Shown here piece after piece: positions 51,745 to 59,357 of a DNA stretch of 64,000 nucleotides (its first letter is position 1; the number at the start of each line of letters is the position of its first letter). Under the pieces are notes generated by a model that saw nothing but the letters and a program-made list of their open reading frames with translations, was not told the DNA's origin and searched no databases. The translations under genes were made by a program, and so were the position numbers. Origin of the DNA: Aestuariivita sp. (lineage in GTDB: Bacteria; Pseudomonadota; Alphaproteobacteria; Rhodobacterales; Rhodobacteraceae). The stretch lies in contig NZ_JAAWWD010000044.1 of the NCBI RefSeq assembly GCF_021404545.1, positions 1 to 64,000 of the forward strand, written 5' to 3'.

Positions 51745-54273
51745 TCATTCGCGCGCCCGGAGCACTTGGGCGGGCCGTGCGGCCAGGGGCCTCCAGGCAA
51801 AAGCCAGGCCAGCCAGCAGCGTGGCCAGCACGCCGCCTCCCACGATCCCGAGGGCGGACGGCCAGATGATGTCGAACCCGGTATCCATCACGAAATAGCT
51901 CACTGCCCAGCCGCCGCCGATCCCCGCGGCCAGCGCCACGAGGCCTGCCGCCGCGCCGAGAATTGCGGCGCGCAGCGCAAAGCTGCGCAGGATGCGGGCC
52001 CGGTTCGCGCCCAGGGTCTTGAGCACGGCCGCCTCATACGTGCGCGCGCCTTCGCCCGCCGCAGCCGCGCCGATCAAGACCAGAAAGCCCGTCAATAACG
52101 TAGCGGCCGCGCCATAGGATGTTGCCGCGGCCAGACCTGCGAGCAGGTCGGTCACCTGGTCGATCGCATCCCGAACCCGGATCGCTGTGATATTGGGAAA
52201 TTGCCCGGCCAGATCGCGCAGGATCTGTGCCTCCGCCGCCTCTTCGGCGTAAACGGTCGAGATAAAGCTGTGCGGCGCGCCTGCAAGTGCTGCGGGGTTC
52301 ATCGACATGATAAACCCGATACCGGCGGAGGAGAAATCGACCTCGCGCAGGGATGTGATCTCGGCCGTGATATCGCGGCCCAGGATGTTGACCGTCAGCG
52401 TGTCGCCGACGCCGATGCCCATCTCCAGCGCCTCTTCGGCGGCGAAACTGATCTGTGGCGGGCCTTGGTCGCCCGGTTCCCACCACTGCCCAGCGGTCAG
52501 CCGGGTGTTGTCGGGCATCTCTTCGGAATAGGTGATGCCGCGATCGCCTTCGAGGACCCAGTGCCCGCCCGCCACCTCACGCGCGGGGCGGTCGTTGATT
52601 CGGGTGATGATGCCGCGCAGCATCGGCGCGCTTTCAACGCGCGAGACGGCGGGATCGTTTGTCAGCCGCTCGGTAAAGCCAGGCATCTGGTCGCGCTGGA
52701 TGTCGACAAAGAAATACGACGGTGCGACCTCTGGCAGATCGCCGGAAATGGCGTTTCGGAGGTTGCCGTCGATTTGACCCACCGCTGCCAGAACCGAGAG
52801 GCCCAACCCCAGCGACAGCACGACCGAGGCGGCCCCCTCGCGCGGGCCGCTGATCGCGCCTAGCGCCCAGCGCAAGGCGGGGCGGCCCCGCGCGGCCCGG
52901 CCGGAGCGGCGGGCGAGGGCGCGGATCCCGATGGCCGAAACGGCCAGCAGGGCCAGCGACCCGGCGATCCCGCCAGCCGTCCAGAGCGTCAGCGTCATCG
53001 CCTCGCTGAACAGTCCCGCCAGCCCGATCAGCAGTGCCAGCCCCAGCGCTGTGACCAGCAGATAACGCAGAGGTGGCAGCAGTTTCGCGGTCGACAGCGC
53101 ATCGCGGAACAGCGTGGCAGCGCGCACCTCTTCGGTGCGGGCCAATGGCCAGAGGGTAAAGATCAGCGCGGTCAAAAGGCCATAGATCGCGGCTTCCCAC
53201 AGTGGGGCAGGATAAATCGCAAAGGCCGCCGGTATGGGCAGACGCGCCTCGATGATGGGTGACAGAAGGACCGGGATCACTGCCCCCAGGATCAGGCCAA
53301 TTGTGATCCCGACCAAAGACAGCGCCCCGATTTGCAGGAAGTAGGTCTGAAAGATCGTGGCCCGATCCGCGCCCAGCGTGCGCAATGTGGCGATGACAGA
53401 GGTCTTGCGCGCAAGATAGGCCCGCACGGCCGCAGAGACACCGACACCGCCCACAGCCAGTCCTGACAGGCCGACAAGCACCAGAAATGCGCCCAGCCGG
53501 TCGACGAATTCCGAAATCCCCGGCGCCCCGTTGCGCGCATCCGACCAGCGCAGGCCGCTTTCCTCGAACCGGGTCCGTGCCTCGGCCGCGAGGGTAGCCA
53601 GATCCGCGCCCGGCGGCAGATCCAGGCGGTATTGTGTTGAAAAGAGCGTGCCCGGCTCCAAAAGCCCCGATTGCGCAAGCGCCTCGGTTCGTACGATGCT
53701 GCGCGGGCCCAGACCAAAGCCGCTGGCGCCGCTGTCAGGTTCGCGGACCAGGGCTGCCATCAGGATGAACTCTTGGGTGCCCAGGCGAAAGGTCTGCCCG
53801 ATCTCCATGCCCAACCGGTCGATGAGGACCCGCTCAATCACGGCCCCTGGCAGGCCGTCTTCGCCCGCCAGTGCGGTGTCGAGCCGGATATCGGGCGACA
53901 GTCCGACCTCTCCGATCAGCGGATAGGCGTCATCGACGGACTTCACCTGTGTGAGCCCACGTTCGGGACCGTCGGGACTGTCGACCACCGCCATGGAGCG
54001 GAAATCGGTCACCTCCGAGACGGTGCGCGCGGTGTCGGCCATCCAGGCCCGCTCGGCCTCGGAGGCAAAGCGATAGGTGAACTCCATCTGCGCGTCGCCA
54101 CCCAGAAGGGAGGCCCCCTCGCGGGCCAATCCTGCCTCGATTGAGGCGCGCACGGTGCCCACCGCAGCGATGGCGGCCACGCCCAGGGCGAGACAGGCCA
54201 GAAAGATGCGAAAGCCCGACAGACCGCCGCGCAGTTCCCGCCGGGCGAACCGGGCGGCGATGCGCAGGCTCAT
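51745..54273 (-). CDS. FtsX-like ABC transporter permease (YbbP-type)
   Basis: 842 aa membrane protein with about ten helices. N-terminal helix (GFRIFLACLALGVAAIAAVGTVRASIEAGL), a periplasmic MacB-PCD-like region, a first FtsX core, central helices, a second extracytoplasmic region and a second FtsX core at the C-terminus (TLLTGFLVLIGAAAAGEGARTYEAAVLKTLGANRARILRSFALRAA). The layout matches YbbP. The stop of the ATPase gene overlaps it by 4 bases (54270-54273). With YbbA and the divergent TesA it forms the common tesA/ybbAP locus; probably acts in lipoprotein or lipid handling, though the substrate is unsettled. Confidence 0.92.
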   Translation of the reverse strand: MSLRIAARFARRELRGGLSGFRIFLACLALGVAAIAAVGTVRASIEAGLAREGASLLGGDAQMEFTYRFASEAERAWMADTARTVSEVTDFRSMAVVDSPDGPERGLTQVKSVDDAYPLIGEVGLSPDIRLDTALAGEDGLPGAVIERVLIDRLGMEIGQTFRLGTQEFILMAALVREPDSGASGFGLGPRSIVRTEALAQSGLLEPGTLFSTQYRLDLPPGADLATLAAEARTRFEESGLRWSDARNGAPGISEFVDRLGAFLVLVGLSGLAVGGVGVSAAVRAYLARKTSVIATLRTLGADRATIFQTYFLQIGALSLVGITIGLILGAVIPVLLSPIIEARLPIPAAFAIYPAPLWEAAIYGLLTALIFTLWPLARTEEVRAATLFRDALSTAKLLPPLRYLLVTALGLALLIGLAGLFSEAMTLTLWTAGGIAGSLALLAVSAIGIRALARRSGRAARGRPALRWALGAISGPREGAASVVLSLGLGLSVLAAVGQIDGNLRNAISGDLPEVAPSYFFVDIQRDQMPGFTERLTNDPAVSRVESAPMLRGIITRINDRPAREVAGGHWVLEGDRGITYSEEMPDNTRLTAGQWWEPGDQGPPQISFAAEEALEMGIGVGDTLTVNILGRDITAEITSLREVDFSSAGIGFIMSMNPAALAGAPHSFISTVYAEEAAEAQILRDLAGQFPNITAIRVRDAIDQVTDLLAGLAAATSYGAAATLLTGFLVLIGAAAAGEGARTYEAAVLKTLGANRARILRSFALRAAILGAAAGLVALAAGIGGGWAVSYFVMDTGFDIIWPSALGIVGGGVLATLLAGLAFAWRPLAARPAQVLRARE

Positions 54274-54965
54274 TCGGCGGCCTCTGGCATGGCGGTATCG
54301 TCGATCCGGCCATCGCGCAGGCGGATCACGCGGTTGCAGCGCGCGGCCAGAGCGCGCGAATGGGTCACCAGAACCAGGGTCGCGCCGTGCCTGTCCCGCA
54401 GATCAAAGAGCAGGTCCATGATCGCCGATCCGTTGGCCGCATCGAGGTTGCCGGTGGGTTCATCCGCCAGCAGGATGTCGGGGCGCGGCGCCGAAGCGCG
54501 CGCAAGCGCCACGCGCTGTTGCTCGCCGCCCGACATCTGGGTGGGATAGTGGCCCGCGCGGTGCGCCAGGCCAACGGCCTCCAGTTCGGCCTCGGCCCGC
54601 TCAAAGGCATCGGCGTGACCGGCCAATTCCAGCGGCGTCGCGACATTTTCCAAAGCGGTCATCGTCGGGATCAGGTGAAAGGACTGGAACACGACGCCCA
54701 TATGATCGCGGCGAAACCGCGCCAGGGCATCCTCATCCATCGCCGTCAGATCGTGCCCCAGTGCGGTGATCGTGCCGCTCGTGGCCATCTCCAGCCCGCC
54801 CATCAGCATCAAGAGCGAGGATTTGCCAGAGCCGGACGGCCCGATGAGCCCCAGCGTGTCGCCGCGCGTCACATCCAGGGTGATGCGGTGGAGGATATCC
54901 ACACGGCCCGCATTGCCATCCAGCGATAAAGAGGCATCTTTAAGGGAGAGTATAATTTCAGACAT
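54270..54965 (-). CDS. ABC transporter ATP-binding protein (YbbA/LolD-like)
   Basis: 231 aa ATPase of the MacB/LolD/YbbA class: Walker A 'GPSGSGKSSLLMLM', Q-loop 'GVVFQSFHLIPTMTALENV', signature 'MSGGEQQRVALARA', Walker B 'ILLADEPTGNLD' and H-loop 'LVLVTHSRALA'. ATG 54965 (MSEIILSL) begins at the first beta strand; the frame stays open upstream by chance. It drives the FtsX-like permease encoded immediately after it, and is divergent from tesA by 51 bases. Confidence 0.95.
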   Translation of the reverse strand: MSEIILSLKDASLSLDGNAGRVDILHRITLDVTRGDTLGLIGPSGSGKSSLLMLMGGLEMATSGTITALGHDLTAMDEDALARFRRDHMGVVFQSFHLIPTMTALENVATPLELAGHADAFERAEAELEAVGLAHRAGHYPTQMSGGEQQRVALARASAPRPDILLADEPTGNLDAANGSAIMDLLFDLRDRHGATLVLVTHSRALAARCNRVIRLRDGRIDDTAMPEAAE

Positions 54966-55016
54966 GGGTCCATATTTCGGGTCCGCGTTGCTGATGGATA
55001 TGGAGCGTGACACGAT

Positions 55017-55658
55017 ATGCGCAAGGCGTGGGTTTTGATTGTTTTGCTGGTCTCGGCCGTCGCGGCCCGGGCAGAGGGTGTCACAATCGCCGCATTGGGT
55101 GACAGTCTGACCCAGGGATATGGGTTGGTGCAAGAGGACGGGTTCGTGCCGCAACTGCAACGCTGGCTGGACGCGCGGCAGGTGGATGTCACGTTGATCA
55201 ACGCAGGTGTGTCGGGCGATACGACCGCAGGTGGCGCGGCCCGCGTGGCCTGGACACTGACGCCCGATGTCGATGCGATGATCGTGGCGCTGGGGGGCAA
55301 TGACCTGTTGCGCGGGGTCGACCCGGAGACGAGCCGCGCCAACATCGAGGCGATCCTTCGCACTGCGCAGGCGCAAGGCGTCGAGGTATTATTGGTCGGG
55401 ATCGAGGCCCCGAACAATTACGGACCTGACTACAAGGCCGCTTTCGACGCGATTTACCCGGAACTGTCCAAGGCTTATGGAACGCTATACCTGGCTAGCT
55501 TTTTTGTGGGCCTTGGCGAGGCCGCGGATAACCCGGCGATGTTGGGCGATGTGATGCAAAGCGATGGCATTCATCCCAATGCCGCGGGGGTGGCCCGGAT
55601 CGTCGAAGGGATCGGACCCTCTGTTTTGGACTTGATCACGCGCACCGGGGAGGGGTGA
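55017..55658 (+). CDS. tesA: Arylesterase / multifunctional acyl-CoA thioesterase-like (SGNH hydrolase)
   Basis: 213 aa periplasmic SGNH/GDSL hydrolase. Signal peptide (MRKAWVLIVLLVSAVAARA), block I 'ALGDSLTQGYG' with the catalytic Ser, block III 'GGNDLLRG' with Asn, and block V 'DGIHPNAAG' with Asp and His. Length and context (divergent from ybbA-ybbP) match TesA/EstA (thioesterase I/lysophospholipase L1). Its stop codon (55656-55658) is directly adjacent to the ATG of the HMCES-like gene, so the two are cotranscribed and probably coupled. Confidence 0.92.
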   Translation: MRKAWVLIVLLVSAVAARAEGVTIAALGDSLTQGYGLVQEDGFVPQLQRWLDARQVDVTLINAGVSGDTTAGGAARVAWTLTPDVDAMIVALGGNDLLRGVDPETSRANIEAILRTAQAQGVEVLLVGIEAPNNYGPDYKAAFDAIYPELSKAYGTLYLASFFVGLGEAADNPAMLGDVMQSDGIHPNAAGVARIVEGIGPSVLDLITRTGEG

Positions 55659-56276
55659 ATGCCCGGGCGGGTTTTTCTCACCGCGCCGATCGCGGAGCTG
55701 GCCGCGGCCTTGGGTGTTTCGCCCGCGCCGGTCGCGGATGAAGCGCCCCGCCAGAACATCGCACCCGGGCAGGAGGTTGTCGCGCTGACATCCGAAGGTC
55801 TAAGCCGCATGCGTTGGGGGATGATCCCGGTGGGTCGGGTCAACGCACGCGGTCGCCCGGTGATGGAGACGATCATCAACGCCCGCTCTGAAACGCTGTT
55901 CGATAAGTCGGCCTATGCCGGAACCGGACGCGCGGTGATGCCCGTTAACGGCTGGTACGAGTGGACCGGGGAGCGGCGGCGCAAAACGCCATGGCGCATC
56001 ACGCCACAGGACGGTGGGTTCTTGTGGTTCGCCGCGATAACCGACATCTGGACGGCGCCGGGAGGGACGCGTCTGCATCAACTGGCGGCTGTGACCTGCG
56101 AGCCCAGTGCGGATGTGCGCGACATTCATCACCGCATGGCGGTCATTCTGGAAACGGTGCGCATCCCGCTCTGGCTCAGCGGATCACCGCAGGACGTGGC
56201 CGCGCTGATGCGGCCCTGGCCCGATGGATCACTGAGAGTTGAGGAGGCAACCAACGTGAACTGGGAGGACCCATAG
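55659..56276 (+). CDS. SOS response-associated peptidase family protein (HMCES/YedK-like) lacking Cys2
   Basis: 205 aa SRAP-domain protein. YedK/HMCES proteins crosslink abasic sites in ssDNA through their Cys2 after removal of Met1. Here the N-terminus is MPGRVFLTAP, so Cys2 is Pro, while the other active-site residues are present: N74 (INARSET), E101 (GWYEW) and H157/H158 (DIHHRM). The fold is intact and the length is normal. It may have lost crosslinking or use different chemistry. The gene is immediately downstream of tesA with no gap, not next to recognisable SOS genes. Confidence 0.88.
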   Translation: MPGRVFLTAPIAELAAALGVSPAPVADEAPRQNIAPGQEVVALTSEGLSRMRWGMIPVGRVNARGRPVMETIINARSETLFDKSAYAGTGRAVMPVNGWYEWTGERRRKTPWRITPQDGGFLWFAAITDIWTAPGGTRLHQLAAVTCEPSADVRDIHHRMAVILETVRIPLWLSGSPQDVAALMRPWPDGSLRVEEATNVNWEDP

Positions 56277-56354
56277 GCCAATCATCGCCTGTCGCGTGGA
56301 CATTTGTCGAAACGGACCCATCTCAAAGACGACACGACAAGAGGGGGAGACGAC

Positions 56355-56543
56355 ATGTCCCGGATGGAAGATCTCGACGCCGAGCTCAGGCTGCAACAGG
56401 ACCAACAGCGTGCCCGTATCGCGGCCGAGGGTGGCATGACCGAGGATGATCTTTATATGCGAGGTGGCAAGCTGGCAGCGATGTTTTGCATCGGGTTCGC
56501 GTTCTTGCTGCCAAGCCTTCTGCTGTGGCGGGTGGTGTTCTGA
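56355..56543 (+). CDS. Small single-pass membrane protein
   Basis: 62 aa. An N-terminal acidic/coil-like region (MSRMEDLDAELRLQQDQQRARIAAEGG) precedes a hydrophobic helix (AMFCIGFAFLLPSLLLWRVVF) that ends the protein. ATG 56355 has GAGGGGGAGA upstream; an earlier in-frame TTG at 56304 lacks such a site. Not recognised as any named family. Its stop is 10 bases from the convergent L,D-transpeptidase stop. Confidence 0.6.
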   Translation: MSRMEDLDAELRLQQDQQRARIAAEGGMTEDDLYMRGGKLAAMFCIGFAFLLPSLLLWRVVF

Positions 56544-56552
56544 GGCGGCGCG

Positions 56553-57116
56553 TCACAGAACAGTGACCTTGGTGCCGACGGGAACTCGGTCGTAAAGATC
56601 AATGACATGCGCGTTGAGCATCCGGATACAGCCGTTCGAGACAGAGCTTCCTATACTGTTGGGTTGCGTGGTGCCGTGGATGCGGAAATAGGTGTCGATC
56701 CCGTTCTGGTATAGATAGAGCGCCCGTGCGCCCAACGGGTTACCCGGTCCGCCGGGCATGATGTAGCTGTTGTCGATGAATTCGGTATAGCGGTGTGGCT
56801 CGCGTTCGATCATCTCAGTAGTGGGCCGCCATGTGGGCCATTCGTGTTTTCGGTCGATCGTGGCGCTTCCGGTGAATTCGAGGCCCGCGCGCCCCACGCC
56901 TACGCCATAGCGCAGCGCCTTGCGTGGCTCGGTCACCCAATAAAGGTAATAGGACCTCGGCAGTACAAGGATTTCACCGGGCAGAAACTCCTTTTTGATG
57001 CGCACCTCCTGTGGTGTCGGATCAAAGATGTAGTCTTCGGCCTCAACCAGATTGGGCAGGGCCAGCGCCGCCGATGCAGCGGCGCTTGTGGTCAGGAAAT
57101 TGCGGCGGGACAGCAT
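56553..57116 (-). CDS. L,D-transpeptidase (YkuD domain)
   Basis: 187 aa exported enzyme. A Tat-like signal (LSRRNFLTTSAAASAALALPN) is followed by a YkuD catalytic domain. The active-site motif reads 'IHGTTQPNSIGSSVSNGCIRM' with H147 and C163. These enzymes form 3-3 crosslinks in peptidoglycan or anchor lipoproteins. The mature domain starts around residue 37 and occupies the rest of the chain; no peptidoglycan-binding module. ATG 57116. Confidence 0.93.
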   Translation of the reverse strand: MLSRRNFLTTSAAASAALALPNLVEAEDYIFDPTPQEVRIKKEFLPGEILVLPRSYYLYWVTEPRKALRYGVGVGRAGLEFTGSATIDRKHEWPTWRPTTEMIEREPHRYTEFIDNSYIMPGGPGNPLGARALYLYQNGIDTYFRIHGTTQPNSIGSSVSNGCIRMLNAHVIDLYDRVPVGTKVTVL

Positions 57117-57177
57117 GGGGGAGCCTCACATGAAAGGGCGGTTTCGGCTCTCTATTCTTACCGAAACCGTGCGAAAA

Positions 57178-57549
57178 TCAATGGTTGGCGCGCGCGGGCC
57201 AGAGGGCGGCGGCCACCAGTGCGGCGGCAAGGCCACAGGTCGCGATCCAGCCAAAGTACCACATCTGACCGGCCAGCGTGTCCTCGGCATAGGAGGCCGC
57301 AAAGCGCGTCTGTCCTGTGCGGGCGATGACACCAGCGGCAAGCATGGCAGCGCCGGTCCCCGCGATAGCGGTTACACGCGAGAGACCTATCCGATTCAGG
57401 ATAGCGGCCAGGGCGAGGCCGGGGATCAGCCCGATAACAGTCACCGTTTGTGACCACCAGGGATGGGCGCCCAGCGATTGAGGCAGGTTGAACGCATAGG
57501 CCAAGGCGGCAAGAACGGCGGGGGCGAGCAGCGCGGGCAGGTATCTCAT
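57178..57549 (-). CDS. Small integral membrane protein of unknown function
   Basis: 123 aa with about four hydrophobic helices (LPALLAPAVLAALAYAF, TVTVIGLIPGLALAAILNRIG, AIAGTGAAMLAAGVIA, MWYFGWIATCGLAAALVAAALW). I start it at ATG 57549 (MRYLPALL), at the edge of helix 1. No family recognised and no conserved polar motif apparent. It lies 61 bases upstream of the L,D-transpeptidase gene in the same direction, so the two may be cotranscribed. Confidence 0.6.
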   Translation of the reverse strand: MRYLPALLAPAVLAALAYAFNLPQSLGAHPWWSQTVTVIGLIPGLALAAILNRIGLSRVTAIAGTGAAMLAAGVIARTGQTRFAASYAEDTLAGQMWYFGWIATCGLAAALVAAALWPARANH

Positions 57550-57626
57550 GGCTTGGAGGTGGCATGGCGCGAGCCATCGTGCGAGGGGTATCGCGTCAAC
57601 GTGAAGCGCTGAAATGTAGCATATGC

Positions 57627-57653
57627 AAAAACGGCCCCAGCGGAGGGGGCCGT
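57627..57653 (-). terminator. Rho-independent terminator of the first cold-shock gene
   Basis: On the minus strand ACGGCCCC pairs with GGGGCCGT (57631-57638 with 57646-57653) around a 7-base loop, followed by TTTTT. It lies 23 bases beyond the csp stop at 57676. Confidence 0.8.
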
Positions 57654-57675
57654 ATGACATCACATCATCAAAGGC

Positions 57676-57882
57676 TCAGGCAAGCTCGATATTCACAGCG
57701 CTCTGGCGGCCATCGCGGCCTTCTTGCAGCTCATAGGTTACTTTTTGGTCATCGGCGAGCCCGGTCAGTCCAGATCTTTCGACTGCGCTGATATGCACGA
57801 AGACGTCCTTGCCGCCCTCTTCGGGGGCAATGAAGCCGTACCCTTTGGTGGTGTTAAACCATTTCACGGTGCCATTGGCCAT
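57676..57882 (-). CDS. Cold-shock protein (CspA family)
   Basis: 68 aa single cold-shock domain with RNP1 'KGYGFIAP' and RNP2 'DVFVHISAVE', nucleic-acid-binding motifs of RNA chaperones. The ATG at 57882 (MANGTVKWFN) has AGGAGA 9 bases upstream. It is one of a tandem pair; the second copy, 250 bases upstream, is 80% or more identical. It has its own terminator and a separate leader, so the two are probably independently transcribed. Confidence 0.95.
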   Translation of the reverse strand: MANGTVKWFNTTKGYGFIAPEEGGKDVFVHISAVERSGLTGLADDQKVTYELQEGRDGRQSAVNIELA

Positions 57883-58076
57883 GTCCGTGGTCTCCTTTAG
57901 GTTTTGCTGCCCGCAGGGTGCGACAGCCTGGCGTTGTTTGGTCTGAAATCGAAGACTGAACGCCGCGAGGGAGACAGGTCGAAGTCGTAAAACATAGCGA
58001 TTATAGATATTGCGCTGAAATGTAACGATTTCAAGTCGTATGCGCGCCCAAGGCGAAGCCTTGCCCGCTCGCACAC

Positions 58077-58116
58077 GTAAAACGGGCGCCGCAGGAATGT
58101 CCCGTCGGCGCCCGTT
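58077..58116 (-). terminator. Rho-independent terminator of the second cold-shock gene
   Basis: AACGGGCGCCG (58081-58091) pairs perfectly with CGGCGCCCGTT (58106-58116). On the minus strand the stem is followed by TTTTAC. It lies 15 bases past the csp stop at 58132, ending that transcript before the neighbouring copy. Confidence 0.8.
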
Positions 58117-58131
58117 CGGGGTGTCTAAAGC

Positions 58132-58338
58132 TTACGCAAGAGCGATGTTTGTCGCACTTTCGCGGCCGTCGCGGCCTGCTTCGACGTCATATGTGACCTT
58201 CTGGTCGTCGGCGAGGCCGGTGAGGCCTGCGCGCTCGACGGCGCTGATGTGGACAAAGACGTCCTTGCCACCTGTTTCAGGTGCGATGAAGCCGAAGCCT
58301 TTGGTTGAGTTGAACCATTTCACGGTGCCATTGGCCAT
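58132..58338 (-). CDS. Cold-shock protein (CspA family)
   Basis: 68 aa cold-shock domain with RNP1 'KGFGFIAP' and RNP2 'DVFVHISAVE'. ATG 58338 (MANGTVKWFN) has AGGAGA upstream; the same frame runs 15 codons further up without a ribosome site. The upstream 357 bases (58339-58695) hold no gene; they include its leader, which as in other csp genes may be long. Near-identical to the adjacent copy, suggesting recent duplication. Confidence 0.95.
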   Translation of the reverse strand: MANGTVKWFNSTKGFGFIAPETGGKDVFVHISAVERAGLTGLADDQKVTYDVEAGRDGRESATNIALA

Positions 58339-58695
58339 ATCCGTGGTCTCCTGTGTTTTGCGTTGTCCGCGTGAGTGCGACAACCCGGCGTAGTCGGTCT
58401 GGATCGAAGACTGAAGCCGGTGGAAGGGAGACAGCGGGTCGATAAAGAATAACGGTAGCGCAGCAGCGTATGACAGGCTTGGGGAAATGCCGCAAGGAAT
58501 TTTCAGTTAACGCTGCGTGCTCTGCGAAAGATCGCTCACGCTGGGTGGGGTGAAGCGGTTTTTGGCAAACAAACCTCGATCCGGGGGACGGGGATGCATC
58601 AGACCGGGTGATGCGCGGGGAAAGCCGGAACAGACCGGGCCGGATGTCCCGCGAGGCCGTTGAACTGTCTTACTTTTTGTTAAGAGGAATTTGCC
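58339..58695. other. Intergenic region between the cold-shock gene and the RAYT gene
   Basis: 357 bases between divergent genes with no recognisable coding sequence. It must contain the leftward cold-shock promoter and leader, and the promoter of the RAYT gene. An AT-richer stretch with CTTACTTTTTGTTAAGAGG precedes the RAYT start; AGAGGA is its likely ribosome site. Confidence 0.5.
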
Positions 58696-59271
58696 ATGCT
58701 CTCGGTCATGCCGAACTACAGACGACCCAAGCGCCGGGGCGGGGCGGTTTTCTTTAGCGTGTGCCTGGCGCAGCGTGGATCGACCGCGCTGCTGGATCAT
58801 CTTGATGTGCTTAGGGAGGCAGTACGGGTAACGCAGCGAGACAGGCCGTTCGAGATCCTGGCCTTTGTCGTGTTGCCCGACCATCTGCATGCGGTATGGC
58901 GCCTGCCCGAAGACGATCCGAACTACTCGCAGCGCTGGGGCCGGATCAAGGCCCAGTTTTCGCGGGATGCTTGTAGGGCGGGACTTGTCCCGCCGCCCCC
59001 GGCTCTTTCCACACGTAGCGGGACAAGTCCCGCCCTACGAAAGGGTGAAACAGGTATCTGGCAGAGGCGGTTTTGGGAGCATCATTGCAGAGATCGCCGG
59101 GACTTGGACGCCCACATCCGGTATTGCTGGATGAACCCGGTCAAACACGGGCTTGCCCGGACGCCGACCGATTGGGTGCCCTCGTCCATCCACCGGGACA
59201 TCAGGCGGGGACGTGTCGAGCCGGATTGGCGCGGTCCAGAGCCCGCAGGTGTGTTTGGAGAGGTTGCGTAG
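58696..59271 (+). CDS. REP-associated tyrosine transposase (RAYT), interrupted by its own REP pair
   Basis: 191 aa IS200/IS605-like Y1 HUH endonuclease of the RAYT group, which mobilises REP elements. Catalytic residues are visible: H63 and H65 (PDHLHAVW) and Y143 (HIRYCWMNPVKHGLA). Residues about 94-117 (RAGLVPPPPALSTRSGTSPA...) are encoded by an inverted pair of REP sequences (58973-59038) inserted in frame between 'FSRDAC' and 'ETGIWQRRFW'. The TAG stop (59269-59271) is itself part of the next REP. So the protein has been altered by REP insertion and may be tolerated or inactive. ATG 58696 is chosen because of AGAGGA; MPNYRRPK at residue 5 is the alternative. Confidence 0.88.
   Translation: MLSVMPNYRRPKRRGGAVFFSVCLAQRGSTALLDHLDVLREAVRVTQRDRPFEILAFVVLPDHLHAVWRLPEDDPNYSQRWGRIKAQFSRDACRAGLVPPPPALSTRSGTSPALRKGETGIWQRRFWEHHCRDRRDLDAHIRYCWMNPVKHGLARTPTDWVPSSIHRDIRRGRVEPDWRGPEPAGVFGEVA
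58973..59038. repeat. Inverted REP pair inside the RAYT gene
   Basis: A REP with core GGGCGGGACTTGTCCCGCC (from 58973 to 58994) and its inverse GCGGGACAAGTCCCGCCC (59018-59038) flank 23 bases. Each is itself a hairpin. Same unit as the pair at 59268-59326. In-frame within the coding sequence. Confidence 0.9.
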
Positions 59272-59326
59272 GGCGGGACTTGTCCCGCCCATATTCAGCG
59301 GTGTGGCGGGACAAGTCCCGCCCTAC
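59268..59326. repeat. Inverted REP pair downstream of the RAYT gene
   Basis: REP at 59268-59290 and inverse at 59305-59326, 14 bases apart. The first supplies the RAYT stop codon. Located between the RAYT gene and the convergent ettA gene, so it may also act as a transcription barrier. Confidence 0.9.
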
Positions 59327-59357
59327 AGGATGTGGTACGCGTCCGCTCAGCAAATGA

